Positions 29,178 through 36,935 of a stretch of DNA of 64,000 nucleotides are shown in pieces. The DNA comes from Burkholderia vietnamiensis LMG 10929. Its GTDB lineage: Bacteria > Pseudomonadota > Gammaproteobacteria > Burkholderiales > Burkholderiaceae. The position numbers and the translations under genes were made by a program. The notes beneath the pieces are model-generated. The model ran no database searches. It saw nothing but the letters and a program-made list of their open reading frames with translations, and was not told where the DNA came from. The stretch covers positions 3,224,001 to 3,288,000 of the forward strand of contig NZ_CP009631.1 in the NCBI RefSeq assembly GCF_000959445.1, in the 5' to 3' direction. How positions within the stretch are numbered: the first letter of the stretch is position 1; each line of letters begins with the position of its first letter.

Positions 29178-29471
29178 TCAGCGGCGCCAGTAGCCGTGGT
29201 GGCCCCAGCCGCCATAACCGTGATGCCAGTACGGACGGCCGTAATAGCCGCCGACCACCACCGGCGGCGGCGCATAGTACGCCGGCGCAGGCGCGTAATA
29301 CACGGGCGGAGGCGGCGGTGCGTAGTAGACGGGCGGCGGCGGCGCGTACACGGGGTATGCCGGCGCAACCGGGATACCGATGCCGACCCCGATCGACACG
29401 TGGGCCTGCGCGGCGCTCGCGGCACCCAGGCCGAGCGCGGCGGCGGCGATGAACGGAATGAGCTTTTTCAC
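29178..29471 (-). CDS. Small exported Pro/Tyr-rich repeat protein
   Basis: This 97-residue protein has a clear signal peptide (KKLIPFIAAAALGLGAASA, cleavage after AQA about residue 23). The mature chain is low complexity: repeats of VYYAPPPP-like units (Y, P, A), then a Gly/His/Tyr/Trp tail ending WGHHGYWRR. It starts with GTG at 29471, chosen because AGGAG lies 7 bases upstream and the signal peptide then begins at residue 1; an upstream ATG would bury the signal peptide. Similar short P/Y-rich proteins occur in Burkholderia and are poorly characterised; a cell-envelope location is inferred. Confidence 0.75.
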   Translation of the reverse strand: MKKLIPFIAAAALGLGAASAAQAHVSIGVGIGIPVAPAYPVYAPPPPVYYAPPPPPVYYAPAPAYYAPPPVVVGGYYGRPYWHHGYGGWGHHGYWRR

Positions 29472-29988
29472 TTCGATTCTCCTGCTGGAGCGGTAATTTG
29501 TGCGCTCCGGTCGGCGACGGCAGGCGCGCACGTCGCATGCAAGCAATGTAGCGAAAACCCGCTCCGGGCGGGTCGCGCATTTGTTGCAAATTGCAATTCC
29601 GGGCCGCGAGGGCCACCACGATGCCCCGCTCGCGCGGCCATCGCGTGCCGCACCGACACGCAGGATTTCGTCCGACCGGCCCACGCGGGGCACACCACTC
29701 GGTCGTTCTTACCGGACCACGCCCGCGCGGCTCGCAGCGTGCCGTAATGAACGATTACAAATTCGAGACAAGACGCCGACCGTTCCGATGGGCAAGCGGC
29801 CCCACTCAGTTTGAGGGTCGTAACCGTCCTCCCTCGAAGCTCCGCGCTCACGACATACATTCTTGCAACGACTCGCCACGGCGAGCACCAACGCGCTCGA
29901 CGAGCTCCACGTGTGCCCGCGCCGTCGCGACGCCGTCGTCATTCCTGCGATACTGGCGGCTGCCCCGTTCTTGTCCCCCGCCCCGCCC
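29472..29988. other. Intergenic region, no gene recognised
   Basis: This 517-base gap lies between two divergent genes. It should hold the promoters for the exported peptide (minus) and the DUF2520 gene (plus). The only structure noted is TTGCAA-A-TTGCAA at 29585-29597, an AT-rich dyad 114 bases before the exported peptide start. Open frames within the gap look like chance GC-rich frames. Confidence 0.5.
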
Positions 29989-30918
29989 ATGTCCGTACCC
30001 GATACTCCCCGCCTCGGCTTCATCGGCGCCGGCCGTCTCGCGCGCTGCGTCGCGATGCGTTTCGCGGCGGCCGGCTTTCCGGTCGCCGCAGTCGCGAGCC
30101 GCACGGCCGCTTCCGCCGCAGAACTCGCAGCCCGCATCGACGGCTGCCGGGCAGTCGACACGCCGCAGCAGGTCGTCGATGCGGCCGACCTGATCTTCCT
30201 GACCGTCCCCGACGACCAGCTCGCGCCCGCCGCCGCCGCACTGCGGTTCGATGCGGCCCGCGCGAGCGGCCAGGCGCTCGTGCACTGCAGCGGCGCCTCG
30301 GCGGTGGAACTGCTCGATCCGGCCCGGCTGCAAGGCGCAGCCACCGGCGGCTTTCATCCGCTCTACCTGTTCGGCGGCACCGACGCCGACCTCACGCGCA
30401 TCGACGGTTGCTCGGTCACGATCGAGGCCGACGGCGCATTGCATGCGACGCTGATGCGGCTCGTGGCCGCACTCGGCTGCCACCCGCTGTCGATTCCCGC
30501 CGGCGGCCGGATGCTGTATCACGGGGCCGCGCATTACGCGGCGAGCTTCGCGCTGTGCGGGCTGGCGGAAGCGGTCGAGCTGTGGCGCGGCCTCGGCTTC
30601 GACGAAGCCGCCGCGCTGCGCGCGCTGCTGCCGATGCTCGCCGGCACGATCGAGACCGCCCGCGACAAGGGGCTCGCGAACGCGCTCGCCGGCCCGGTGT
30701 CGCGCGGCGACACCGGCATCGTCGAGCGCCAGCTCGCGCTGCTCGAGGCGCACGGCGGCGATCACGCGACGCTGTACGCGCTGATGACGCGCCGCGCGGT
30801 CGCGCTCGCGGCGCAACGCACGGCGCCGCCGGCCACGCTGCCGGCGCTCGCCCAGGCCGTCGAAGCGTCGCTCGCGCGCACCACCGGACACCCCTCCCCG
30901 CCGCGAGACGAGGCGTGA
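29989..30918 (+). CDS. DUF2520 protein with Rossmann-like NAD(P)-binding domain
   Basis: This 309-residue cytoplasmic protein has an N-terminal dinucleotide-binding fold (RLGFIGAGRLARCVAMRFAA, then AVASRT and LIFLTVPDDQL), in the style of the F420/NADP oxidoreductase and pyrroline-carboxylate reductase group. The C-terminal helical DUF2520 domain contains HCSGASAVELL and GGFHPLYLFGG. No substrate is known. The ATG at 29989 gives MSVPDTPRLGFIGAG; the 42 extra codons upstream do not look like protein. yggT follows after 76 bases. Confidence 0.82.
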   Translation: MSVPDTPRLGFIGAGRLARCVAMRFAAAGFPVAAVASRTAASAAELAARIDGCRAVDTPQQVVDAADLIFLTVPDDQLAPAAAALRFDAARASGQALVHCSGASAVELLDPARLQGAATGGFHPLYLFGGTDADLTRIDGCSVTIEADGALHATLMRLVAALGCHPLSIPAGGRMLYHGAAHYAASFALCGLAEAVELWRGLGFDEAAALRALLPMLAGTIETARDKGLANALAGPVSRGDTGIVERQLALLEAHGGDHATLYALMTRRAVALAAQRTAPPATLPALAQAVEASLARTTGHPSPPRDEA

Positions 30919-30994
30919 TAAGGTGTCGGCCGATGCGCCGCCATCCGGCGTTGGCGGCCGCACGCTACTCGACTGCATAAAAAGGATGCCAACG

Positions 30995-31558
30995 ATGTTC
31001 GGCGAGATCGCCCGTTTTCTGCTCAATACCGTCTTCACGCTGTTCGGCGCCGCGCTGATATTGCGCGTCTGGATGCAGGCCGTGCGCGTGCCGCCGTACA
31101 ACCCCGTCACGCAGGCCGTCCTGCAGGCCACCAATTGGCTCGTGCTGCCGCTGCGCCGCGTGATCGCGGGCGTGCGCGGGATCGACTGGGCAAGCGTCGT
31201 CGCCGCGCTGCTCACCGCGCTCGTCTATGTGGTGCTGATGGTCGTGATGGCCGGCTTCGATCCGGCTTCGGTGATCGCGACGCTCGTCGTAGTCGCGCTG
31301 CTGACCGTCGTGAAGTGGGCGCTCAATCTGGTGATCTGGATGACGATCCTGATGGCGCTGCTGTCGTGGCTCAATCCGCGCTCGCCGGCGATGCCGATCC
31401 TCTACCAGCTCACCGCGCCGTTCCTGAACCCGCTGCGCCGCGTGATCCCGAACCTCGGCGGCATCGACCTGTCGCCGATCCTGCTGTTCGTGATCGTGCA
31501 GGTGCTGCTGATGATCGTCACGCGCGCAGCGGTGTCGCTGACGCTGTTCGGCATCTGA
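30995..31558 (+). CDS. YggT family membrane protein
   Basis: This 187-residue inner-membrane protein has two copies of the YggT repeat, each with a helix pair. The first copy begins MFGEIARFLLNTVFTLFGAA with YNPVTQAVLQATNWLVLPLR; the second has SWLNPRSPAMPILYQLTAPF then LNPLRRVIPNLGGIDLSPI. Homologues are linked to cell-division or osmotic phenotypes without a settled mechanism. AAAGG 9 bases upstream supports ATG 30995 over the ATG at 30986. It converges on the DUF190-crcB pair. Confidence 0.88.
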   Translation: MFGEIARFLLNTVFTLFGAALILRVWMQAVRVPPYNPVTQAVLQATNWLVLPLRRVIAGVRGIDWASVVAALLTALVYVVLMVVMAGFDPASVIATLVVVALLTVVKWALNLVIWMTILMALLSWLNPRSPAMPILYQLTAPFLNPLRRVIPNLGGIDLSPILLFVIVQVLLMIVTRAAVSLTLFGI

Positions 31559-31567
31559 CGCGTTGCG

Positions 31568-31918
31568 CTACACCGCCGGCCCCGCGGCCGGCGGCGCCGA
31601 CAGCGTGTCGATCACGCCGAAGCTCGCCGGGATCATCGCGTAGCACACGCGCACTTTCTCGCGCGACAGCCGTTCGAGCAGTTGCCGCGCCTCGTCCTCG
31701 GTGACGATGAATTCGACCTCGATCGTGAGCGAGCCCTGCAGCTCGAAGAAGCGGTCCTCATGCAGCACGCGATGCCGGCCGAAGCCGGCCATCGCGCGGA
31801 ACGCGGAACCGCCCGCGACGCCCATCCGGTTAGCTTCCTCCAGCAGCCATTCCCATAGCGGCTTCCAGTGCAGCCGCTGCTGCTCATGCACATAGAAACG
31901 CAGGAACACGGTGTCCAT
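31568..31918 (-). CDS. DUF190 family protein (CrcB-associated)
   Basis: This 116-residue soluble protein begins MDTVFLRFYVHEQQRLHWKP and contains GVAGGSAFRAMAGFGRHRVL and IEVEFIVTEDEARQLLERL, the DUF190 pattern with a predicted ferredoxin-like/GlnB-like fold. DUF190 genes frequently sit next to crcB, as here (24 bases downstream of the crcB stop), suggesting a regulatory or accessory role in fluoride resistance. That role is inferred from neighbourhood only. Confidence 0.82.
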   Translation of the reverse strand: MDTVFLRFYVHEQQRLHWKPLWEWLLEEANRMGVAGGSAFRAMAGFGRHRVLHEDRFFELQGSLTIEVEFIVTEDEARQLLERLSREKVRVCYAMIPASFGVIDTLSAPPAAGPAV

Positions 31919-31942
31919 CGCGTTCTCCGGATGCCGGCGCGC

Positions 31943-32329
31943 TCAGGCCGGCGCGAACCACGCGCTGGCGGTCCACATGCCGAGCGCCGTCAGCGTGAAC
32001 GAACCAGTCAAGTGTAGGACAGCCACCGCGAACGCCCATCCGAATTCGCCCTGCAGCGCGTGCGTCATCACTTCGACCGAGTAGGTGGAGAACGTCGTGA
32101 GGCCGCCGAGGAAGCCGGTGATCACGAACAGCCGCCACTCGGGCGGCAGGCCGACGCGGCTCGTGAACACGACGGCCGCGATGCCGATCGCGTAGCCGCC
32201 GAGCAGGTTCGCGGCCAGCGTGCCGAGCGGCATGGCCGGCACGAACGCGTTGAGCGCGAGGCCCAGGAACCAGCGCAACACGGCGCCGAGCCCGGCGCCG
32301 ACGAAGATCGCGATGATCGAAGGGAACAC
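31943..32329 (-). CDS. crcB: Fluoride channel CrcB/Fluc
   Basis: This 128-residue inner-membrane protein has four helices and forms dual-topology dimers that export fluoride. Signatures are [32 protein letters not shown] and the TM3 segment [18 protein letters not shown], which carries the family's central Na+ and phenylalanine-box residues. It starts with GTG at 32329 because AAGGAG lies 5 bases in front; the frame is open far upstream but without protein-like content. No fluoride riboswitch was recognised upstream. Confidence 0.92.
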   Translation of the reverse strand: MFPSIIAIFVGAGLGAVLRWFLGLALNAFVPAMPLGTLAANLLGGYAIGIAAVVFTSRVGLPPEWRLFVITGFLGGLTTFSTYSVEVMTHALQGEFGWAFAVAVLHLTGSFTLTALGMWTASAWFAPA

Positions 32330-32704
32330 GAAAACTCCTTGCTGACGGCGCCGGATGGCCGGCGCGGCGTACGCCGAACTGTATGCGCAATCGTGCGGCG
32401 GCCGCAATGCCGGCGCGTCGTATCGTTCGCACACGGCCGCCGGATTCGCCATTTTCCGATGAATTACGCCGATCATTACAAATCCACAAAATAAATCGAT
32501 TAATGAGTCAGCGACCGTTCGGAAGTCGGAGAAACCTGCGCCAGGCGGTCCGTTCCGGTCATGACAAGCCCCATGCGCCGGGCATTCCGCGTATTTACCC
32601 TCATCCAGACATTCCCGCATCCTGCCGATATTCGATGTAATTCATTCCGGCTATTTCATAGAATCAATTCGCCGTCGATCCGTCGGCACGGGGAGATTCT
32701 CAAA
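32330..32704. other. Intergenic region between crcB and the S53 peptidase gene
   Basis: This 375-base divergent gap has moderate AT enrichment around 32440-32500 and 32630-32690, consistent with promoters for both genes. No riboswitch, repeat or convincing gene was found. Two short open frames here lack coding bias. Confidence 0.45.
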
Positions 32705-33916
32705 ATGAACAATATTCGCCTGTCGTCCATGTTGATTCCGGCGCTGTGCGCATCGCTGCTCGGGTCGAGCGTCGCGCTCGCCGACGACGGCGCCCAGCAG
32801 TCGTTCATCGAAGGCCACCGCGCGCCGAAAGGATTCGCCCGCCCGCCATTCCACACCAAGCCGCGTGCGAGCACGGCCACCGTTGCCGGCCTCACGCCCG
32901 CGCTCGTGCGGCACGCGTACGGATTCGATGCGCTCGCGAACCAGGGCGACGGGATGGTCGTCGCGATCGTCGACGCGTACGACGACCCGAAGATCGAGGC
33001 CGATCTCGGCGTCTTCAGCAACGCGTTCGCGCTGCCTGCCTGCACGTCGTCGAACGGGTGTTTCACCAAGGTGTATGCGCGCGGCACCCGGCCCAAGACG
33101 GACGCCGGCTGGTCGCTCGAGATGTCGCTCGACGTCGAATGGGTGCACGCCATCGCGCCGAAAGCGAAGATCGTGCTGGTCGAGGCCGCATCGGCGAGCT
33201 TTACCGATCTGATGGCTGCGGTCGACGTTGCGGTGAAACGCGGCGCGTCGGTCGTGTCGATGAGCTTCGGCGGCAACGAGTTCAGCGGCGAAACCGGCTA
33301 CGACGGCCACTTCAACGTGCCGGGCGTCACCTTCGTCGCGTCGTCCGGCGACAGCGGCACCGGGACCGAGTACCCGGCCGCATCGCCGTATGTGGTGGCG
33401 GTGGGCGGCACGACGCTGTCGGTCGACGCAGCGGGCAACTACGTCGGCGAAGCGGCGTGGAGCGGCAGCGGCGGCGGCGTGAGCACCGCCGAGGGCGAGC
33501 CGGCCGGTCAGGCCGGCTGGCCGATTCCGGTGGCCGGCAAGCGTGGCGTGCCCGACGTCGGCTACGACGCGAATCCGTCCAGCGGCTTCGCCGTGTACGA
33601 CTCGGTGACGTACCAGGGGCAGGCCGGCTGGTTCCAGGTCGGCGGCACGAGCGCCGGCGCACCGCAATGGTCGGCGCTCGTCGCGATCGCGAATTCGCTG
33701 CGCGCGGCGGCCGGCAAGAGCCGTCTGAGCGGCACCTACGACACGCTGTATGCGATCGGAAAGAGCGCGTACGGCAGCGACTATCACGACGTCACGATCG
33801 GGTCGAACGGCAGTTGCGGCAGCATCTGCAACGCGGCCGGCGGCTACGACTACGTGACGGGCCTCGGTTCGCCGGTCGCGCCGTCGCTCGTTCAGGCGCT
33901 CGTCGCGCAGCCGTAA
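32705..33916 (+). CDS. Secreted S53-family (sedolisin) serine-carboxyl peptidase, short propeptide
   Basis: This 403-residue exported protease has a signal peptide at residues 1-~26 (LLGSSVALA). The catalytic set of the family is present: Glu139 and Asp143 in WSLEMSLDVEW, Asp216 in SSGDSGTG (oxyanion) and Ser316 in GGTSAGAPQW; a C-terminal calcium site is suggested by DVTIGSNG and GYDYVTGLGSP. Classical sedolisins carry a ~180-residue prodomain; here only about 40-60 residues separate the signal peptide from the catalytic domain. The ATG at 32705 follows AT-rich sequence and gives the signal peptide. Substrate is unknown; acidic extracellular proteolysis is expected from the family. Confidence 0.9.
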   Translation: MNNIRLSSMLIPALCASLLGSSVALADDGAQQSFIEGHRAPKGFARPPFHTKPRASTATVAGLTPALVRHAYGFDALANQGDGMVVAIVDAYDDPKIEADLGVFSNAFALPACTSSNGCFTKVYARGTRPKTDAGWSLEMSLDVEWVHAIAPKAKIVLVEAASASFTDLMAAVDVAVKRGASVVSMSFGGNEFSGETGYDGHFNVPGVTFVASSGDSGTGTEYPAASPYVVAVGGTTLSVDAAGNYVGEAAWSGSGGGVSTAEGEPAGQAGWPIPVAGKRGVPDVGYDANPSSGFAVYDSVTYQGQAGWFQVGGTSAGAPQWSALVAIANSLRAAAGKSRLSGTYDTLYAIGKSAYGSDYHDVTIGSNGSCGSICNAAGGYDYVTGLGSPVAPSLVQALVAQP

Positions 33917-33953
33917 CCGCGCAACCGGCGGCGGCCGGCGCGCACCGCCGCGT

Positions 33954-34835
33954 TCAACCGCCGTGCCACGCGCGCTCGAGTTCGACGAGCGTCGCGAGCG
34001 CGCCGCCCTGCAGCCCGATCACGTCCGCGCGGCGCGCATGCGCTTCGCGTGCGTTGATGCGGATCACATCGGCGCCGAGCCGCTCGCTCGTCAGCCGGAC
34101 GGTCGGGATCGCGGTGCCTGCGCCGAGCTCGACCACCACCACCCGCCCCGCCTGGGCGATCCATTCGTCGAGCGCGCGCTGCTGCGCGTCGTAGCGCTCG
34201 CCGAGCCAGCCGTGGTCGCCGAACATCAGGATGTTCGGCCGCGCCAGGCCGCCGCAGCGCGGGCAGCGCGGCGGCTCGCCGATCAGCCGGCACGCGGCGG
34301 CGTCGACGTCGGGGACGAACGATGCCGCATCCCACGTGTCGTCCGAGCACGGACGCAGACACTGCAGCGCGTGAATCGAACCGTGGATCTCGACGATGCG
34401 CGCCGGATCGAAGCCGGCTTTCTGAAACTGACCGTCGACGTTGCTCGTCAGCACGAAACCGCCGTTCGGCATCGCGTCGATCCAGCGTCGCAGGATCGCG
34501 AAGCCCTGATGCGGCAGCGTCTGTCGATACAGCGCAAGACGGTGCCCGTAGAAGCCCCACGCCAGCCGCGGTTGCGCGCGAAACGCCTGCGGCGACGCGA
34601 TCTCGTGAAATTCGAAGCGCTCCTGGCGCAGCGCCGGATAGGCGCGCCAGAAGCCGTCCGTGCCGCGGAAATCGGGCAGCCCCGAATCGACGCCGATGCC
34701 GGCGCCGGCCGTCACGAGGAGCGCATCGGCGCGCGCGAGCGCCTCGACGGCGGCGCCGACGCGATCAGTGGGCAGTGGGAGTGGTGCGGCGGACGCATCG
34801 GAGGAACGGGAAAGCGGCATGGCGAAGCTGGGCAA
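33954..34835 (-). CDS. SIR2 family NAD-dependent protein deacylase (sirtuin)
   Basis: This 293-residue enzyme shows the NAD-binding GAGIGVDSGLPDFRG (residues ~45-59), the divergent core TSNVDGQFQKAGF, the catalytic histidine in EIHGSIHALQC, and a zinc ribbon built from the C-x3-C of QCLRPC and RCPRCGG. The C-terminal Rossmann part has VVVELGAGTAIPTVR. An in-frame ATG five codons in (MPLSRSS) is an equally good start. It lies downstream, on the same strand, of the DUF4406 and nudix genes; a shared role in NAD/ADP-ribose turnover is possible but unproven. Confidence 0.88.
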   Translation of the reverse strand: MPSFAMPLSRSSDASAAPLPLPTDRVGAAVEALARADALLVTAGAGIGVDSGLPDFRGTDGFWRAYPALRQERFEFHEIASPQAFRAQPRLAWGFYGHRLALYRQTLPHQGFAILRRWIDAMPNGGFVLTSNVDGQFQKAGFDPARIVEIHGSIHALQCLRPCSDDTWDAASFVPDVDAAACRLIGEPPRCPRCGGLARPNILMFGDHGWLGERYDAQQRALDEWIAQAGRVVVVELGAGTAIPTVRLTSERLGADVIRINAREAHARRADVIGLQGGALATLVELERAWHGG

Positions 34836-34900
34836 AGAATCGAACGGTAGGCGGCGGATGTCGCGCGATCATACGCCGGTTCGAGCGCGATGCTGCGGCG

Positions 34901-34920
34901 GCGTGGCGTGGCGTGGCGTG
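34901..34920. repeat. Short tandem repeat (GCGTG)x4
   Basis: Four exact copies of GCGTG stand head to tail, 66-85 bases upstream of the sirtuin start. They are non-coding. Copy number could vary by slippage, but four 5-base units is short. Confidence 0.7.
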
Positions 34921-35016
34921 GTGTTGCGCAGCGCAGTGCCGCGCCGAGCGCCGAGCGCGCCGCGAACCGGCCGTGGCCGCCGCACGCACGGTCGGGCACG
35001 CCGCACGGCATCGCGT

Positions 35017-35397
35017 TCAGGCTTGTGAACTCTCCTGCACGACCGGTATCGCCTCGACCGACGAGTAGACCGCCTTGCCGAGCTGCCGCGCAAGCGTCAC
35101 GTCCGCGTCTGCGCCGCGCGATGCGCCGTCGATCCGCAGCACCGCATCGCAGCGCCGCAACAGCCGGTGCGCCGCCGGATACAGGAACGATTCGCTGATC
35201 GCGTCACCGATCGCCGTGGCGCCGGCCGCCGCGGCGAGCGGCAGCGACAGCCACTCGCCGATCATCGGCACGTGCCCGCGGCGATACACCGCGAGCGCGG
35301 CCTGCTCGAGCCGGCGCAGGTTGGCGGCGATGCGCGCGGGGTCGCCGTCGGTGCCGCTGCGCCACGGCCCGGCGACGAGCACCAGCAGCGGCGTCAT
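35017..35397 (-). CDS. DUF4406 protein (nucleoside 2-deoxyribosyltransferase-like fold)
   Basis: This 126-residue soluble protein begins LLVLVAGPWRSGTDGDPARI and has the strand-helix pattern of the DUF4406/nucleoside deoxyribosyltransferase group, with RRCDAVLRIDGASRGADADV near residue 85. Its ATG overlaps the stop of the nudix gene by 4 bases (ATGA), so the two are coupled. Function is unknown; the fold and coupling to a nudix hydrolase suggest a nucleotide or NAD-derived substrate, by inference only. Confidence 0.7.
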   Translation of the reverse strand: MTPLLVLVAGPWRSGTDGDPARIAANLRRLEQAALAVYRRGHVPMIGEWLSLPLAAAAGATAIGDAISESFLYPAAHRLLRRCDAVLRIDGASRGADADVTLARQLGKAVYSSVEAIPVVQESSQA

Positions 35398-35993
35398 GTC
35401 GGGCGCACGCCGGCGGTTTCCCGCAGCGCGACGTACTGCAGCAGCATGATGGTCTTCGCATCGACGATCTCGCCGCGCTCGATCGCGTCGAGCGCCGCAC
35501 GCAGCGGCATCTCGACGACCTCGAGATCCTCGCCCTCTTCCGCGACGCCGCCGCCGTCGCCGATCCGCAGCGACGCGTCGTATTCGCCGATGAAGAAATG
35601 CAGCTTCTCCGTCACCGAGCCGGGGCTCATGAACGCCTCGAACACCTTGCGCACGCCGCGCACGCGGTAGCCGGTTTCCTCTTCGGCTTCCGCGCGGATA
35701 CGCGCGTCGGGCGTCGCATCGTCGAGCAGGCCGGCCGCCGCTTCGAGCAGCATCCCGTCGTGGCCGTTCACGAACGCCGGCATCCGGAACTGCCGCGTGA
35801 GCAGCACGTCGCCCGTCGCCGCATTGCGCAGCAGGATGGTCGCGCCGTTGCCGCGGTCGTAGGTCTCGCGGCTCAGCCGCTGCCAGGTGCCGTCGCGGCG
35901 CAGGAAATCGAACGTCACCTTCTTCAGCACGTACCAGTCATCGGACAGCACCGTCGTATCGACGATACGGACGCGCTCATGCGTTGCGGCCAT
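35394..35993 (-). CDS. Nudix hydrolase of the NudK (GDP-mannose/ADP-sugar pyrophosphatase) type
   Basis: This 199-residue hydrolase shows the NudK-like layout: VLSDDWYVLKKVTFDFLRRD at the N-terminus, then LLLTRQFRMPAFV, and the nudix box GLLDDATPDARIRAEAEEET followed by GYRV. The usual Arg before the box glutamate is Ala here (AEAEEETG), although E. coli NudK also deviates at that position. I chose the ATG at 35993 because GGGGAG lies 6 bases upstream; another ATG lies 7 codons earlier. It is divergent from the DeoR gene, with shared direct repeats between them. Confidence 0.85.
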   Translation of the reverse strand: MAATHERVRIVDTTVLSDDWYVLKKVTFDFLRRDGTWQRLSRETYDRGNGATILLRNAATGDVLLTRQFRMPAFVNGHDGMLLEAAAGLLDDATPDARIRAEAEEETGYRVRGVRKVFEAFMSPGSVTEKLHFFIGEYDASLRIGDGGGVAEEGEDLEVVEMPLRAALDAIERGEIVDAKTIMLLQYVALRETAGVRPT

Positions 35994-36040
35994 CGCGGCC
36001 TCCCCATTCGACATAGGACGGCGCCCATGGTAACGTGCAG

Positions 36041-36070
36041 TTTCGTGCAATTTCAAGATATTTCGTGCAA
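36041..36070. promoter_or_regulatory. Direct repeats upstream of the DeoR gene (candidate operator)
   Basis: TTTCGTGCAA occurs exactly at 36041-36050 and 36061-36070, a 20-base period. Looser copies TAACGTGCAG at 36031 and TTTCAAGATA at 36051 continue a 10-base phase. The array sits 4 bases before the DeoR start and in the divergent nudix promoter region, so autoregulation and control of the nudix operon are plausible. Confidence 0.65.
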
Positions 36071-36074
36071 TGCG

Positions 36075-36830
36075 ATGCTGACGACCCAACGCAAGAAAGC
36101 GATCCTCGACGCGCTCGCCCGTGACGGCCAGGTGCTGGCCGTCGAACTGAGCGCGCAATTCGGCGTATCCGAAGACACCGTGCGGCGCGACCTGCGCGAG
36201 CTGGCCGCCGAAGGGCTGTTGCAGCGCGTGCACGGCGGCGCGCTGCCGGCGTCGCCGGCCGTCGCGCCGTTCGCGCAGCGCGAGACGCTGGAAACCGCGG
36301 AAAAGCGGCGCATCGCGCGGCGCGCCGCGCAGATGATCGCGCCGGGACAAGTCGCGATCGTCGATGGCGGCACGACGTCGGCGCTGCTCGTCAGCCAGTT
36401 GCCGGCCGACCTGCGCGCGACGATCGTCACGCACAGCCCGAGCGTGGCCGTCGCGCTGGCGGCGCATCCGTCGATCGACGTCATCCTGATCGGCGGGCGG
36501 CTGTACAAGCATTCGATCGTCGCGGTCGGCGCAGCGGCGCTCGAAGGTATCTCGCGCATCCATGCCGACCTGTATTTCATGGGCGTCACCGGCGTGCATC
36601 CGGTCGCGGGCCTGAGCACCGGCGACTTCGAGGAAGCCGCGATCAAGCGCGCGCTCGCGGCACGCGCCGCGGAGACGGTCGTGCTCGCGTCGCAATCCAA
36701 ATTGCGCGCGGCGTCGCAATTCGTGATCGGCGAGCTGGCGCTCGCGCAGGCCGTGGTCGTCGAGCAGGAAACCGACGTCGCCCTGACCGAGCCGATCGAG
36801 GCTGCCGGCGTGACGGTCGTGCGGGCGTAG
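36075..36830 (+). CDS. DeoR/GlpR family transcriptional regulator
   Basis: This 251-residue repressor has an N-terminal winged helix (QRKKAILDALARDGQVLAVE, then FGVSEDTVRRDLRELAAEGL and RVHGGALP) and a C-terminal DeoR sensor domain (IVDGGTTSALLVSQL, VILIGGRLYKHS, FMGVTGVHPVAGLSTGDFEE). Such regulators answer phosphorylated sugars or nucleosides. The start at 36075 places the helix-turn-helix at the very N-terminus. It is divergent from the nudix-DUF4406-sirtuin genes, which are candidate targets together with itself. Confidence 0.9.
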   Translation: MLTTQRKKAILDALARDGQVLAVELSAQFGVSEDTVRRDLRELAAEGLLQRVHGGALPASPAVAPFAQRETLETAEKRRIARRAAQMIAPGQVAIVDGGTTSALLVSQLPADLRATIVTHSPSVAVALAAHPSIDVILIGGRLYKHSIVAVGAAALEGISRIHADLYFMGVTGVHPVAGLSTGDFEEAAIKRALAARAAETVVLASQSKLRAASQFVIGELALAQAVVVEQETDVALTEPIEAAGVTVVRA

Positions 36831-36935
36831 CGCGGCGGAAAGCGGGATGAGCGCCGACGGCCCCACGTCAGCGTGCCGACAGACAGCCCTTGCTACCATG
36901 GGCGACTGCCCAACCAACACGTCAGCGCCCGCCCG

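Noticed and set aside
32330..32420. Possible fluoride riboswitch before crcB
   Set aside because: The conserved GGNGAUGG...CGCC...GCC pattern was not found on the minus strand upstream of the GTG start.
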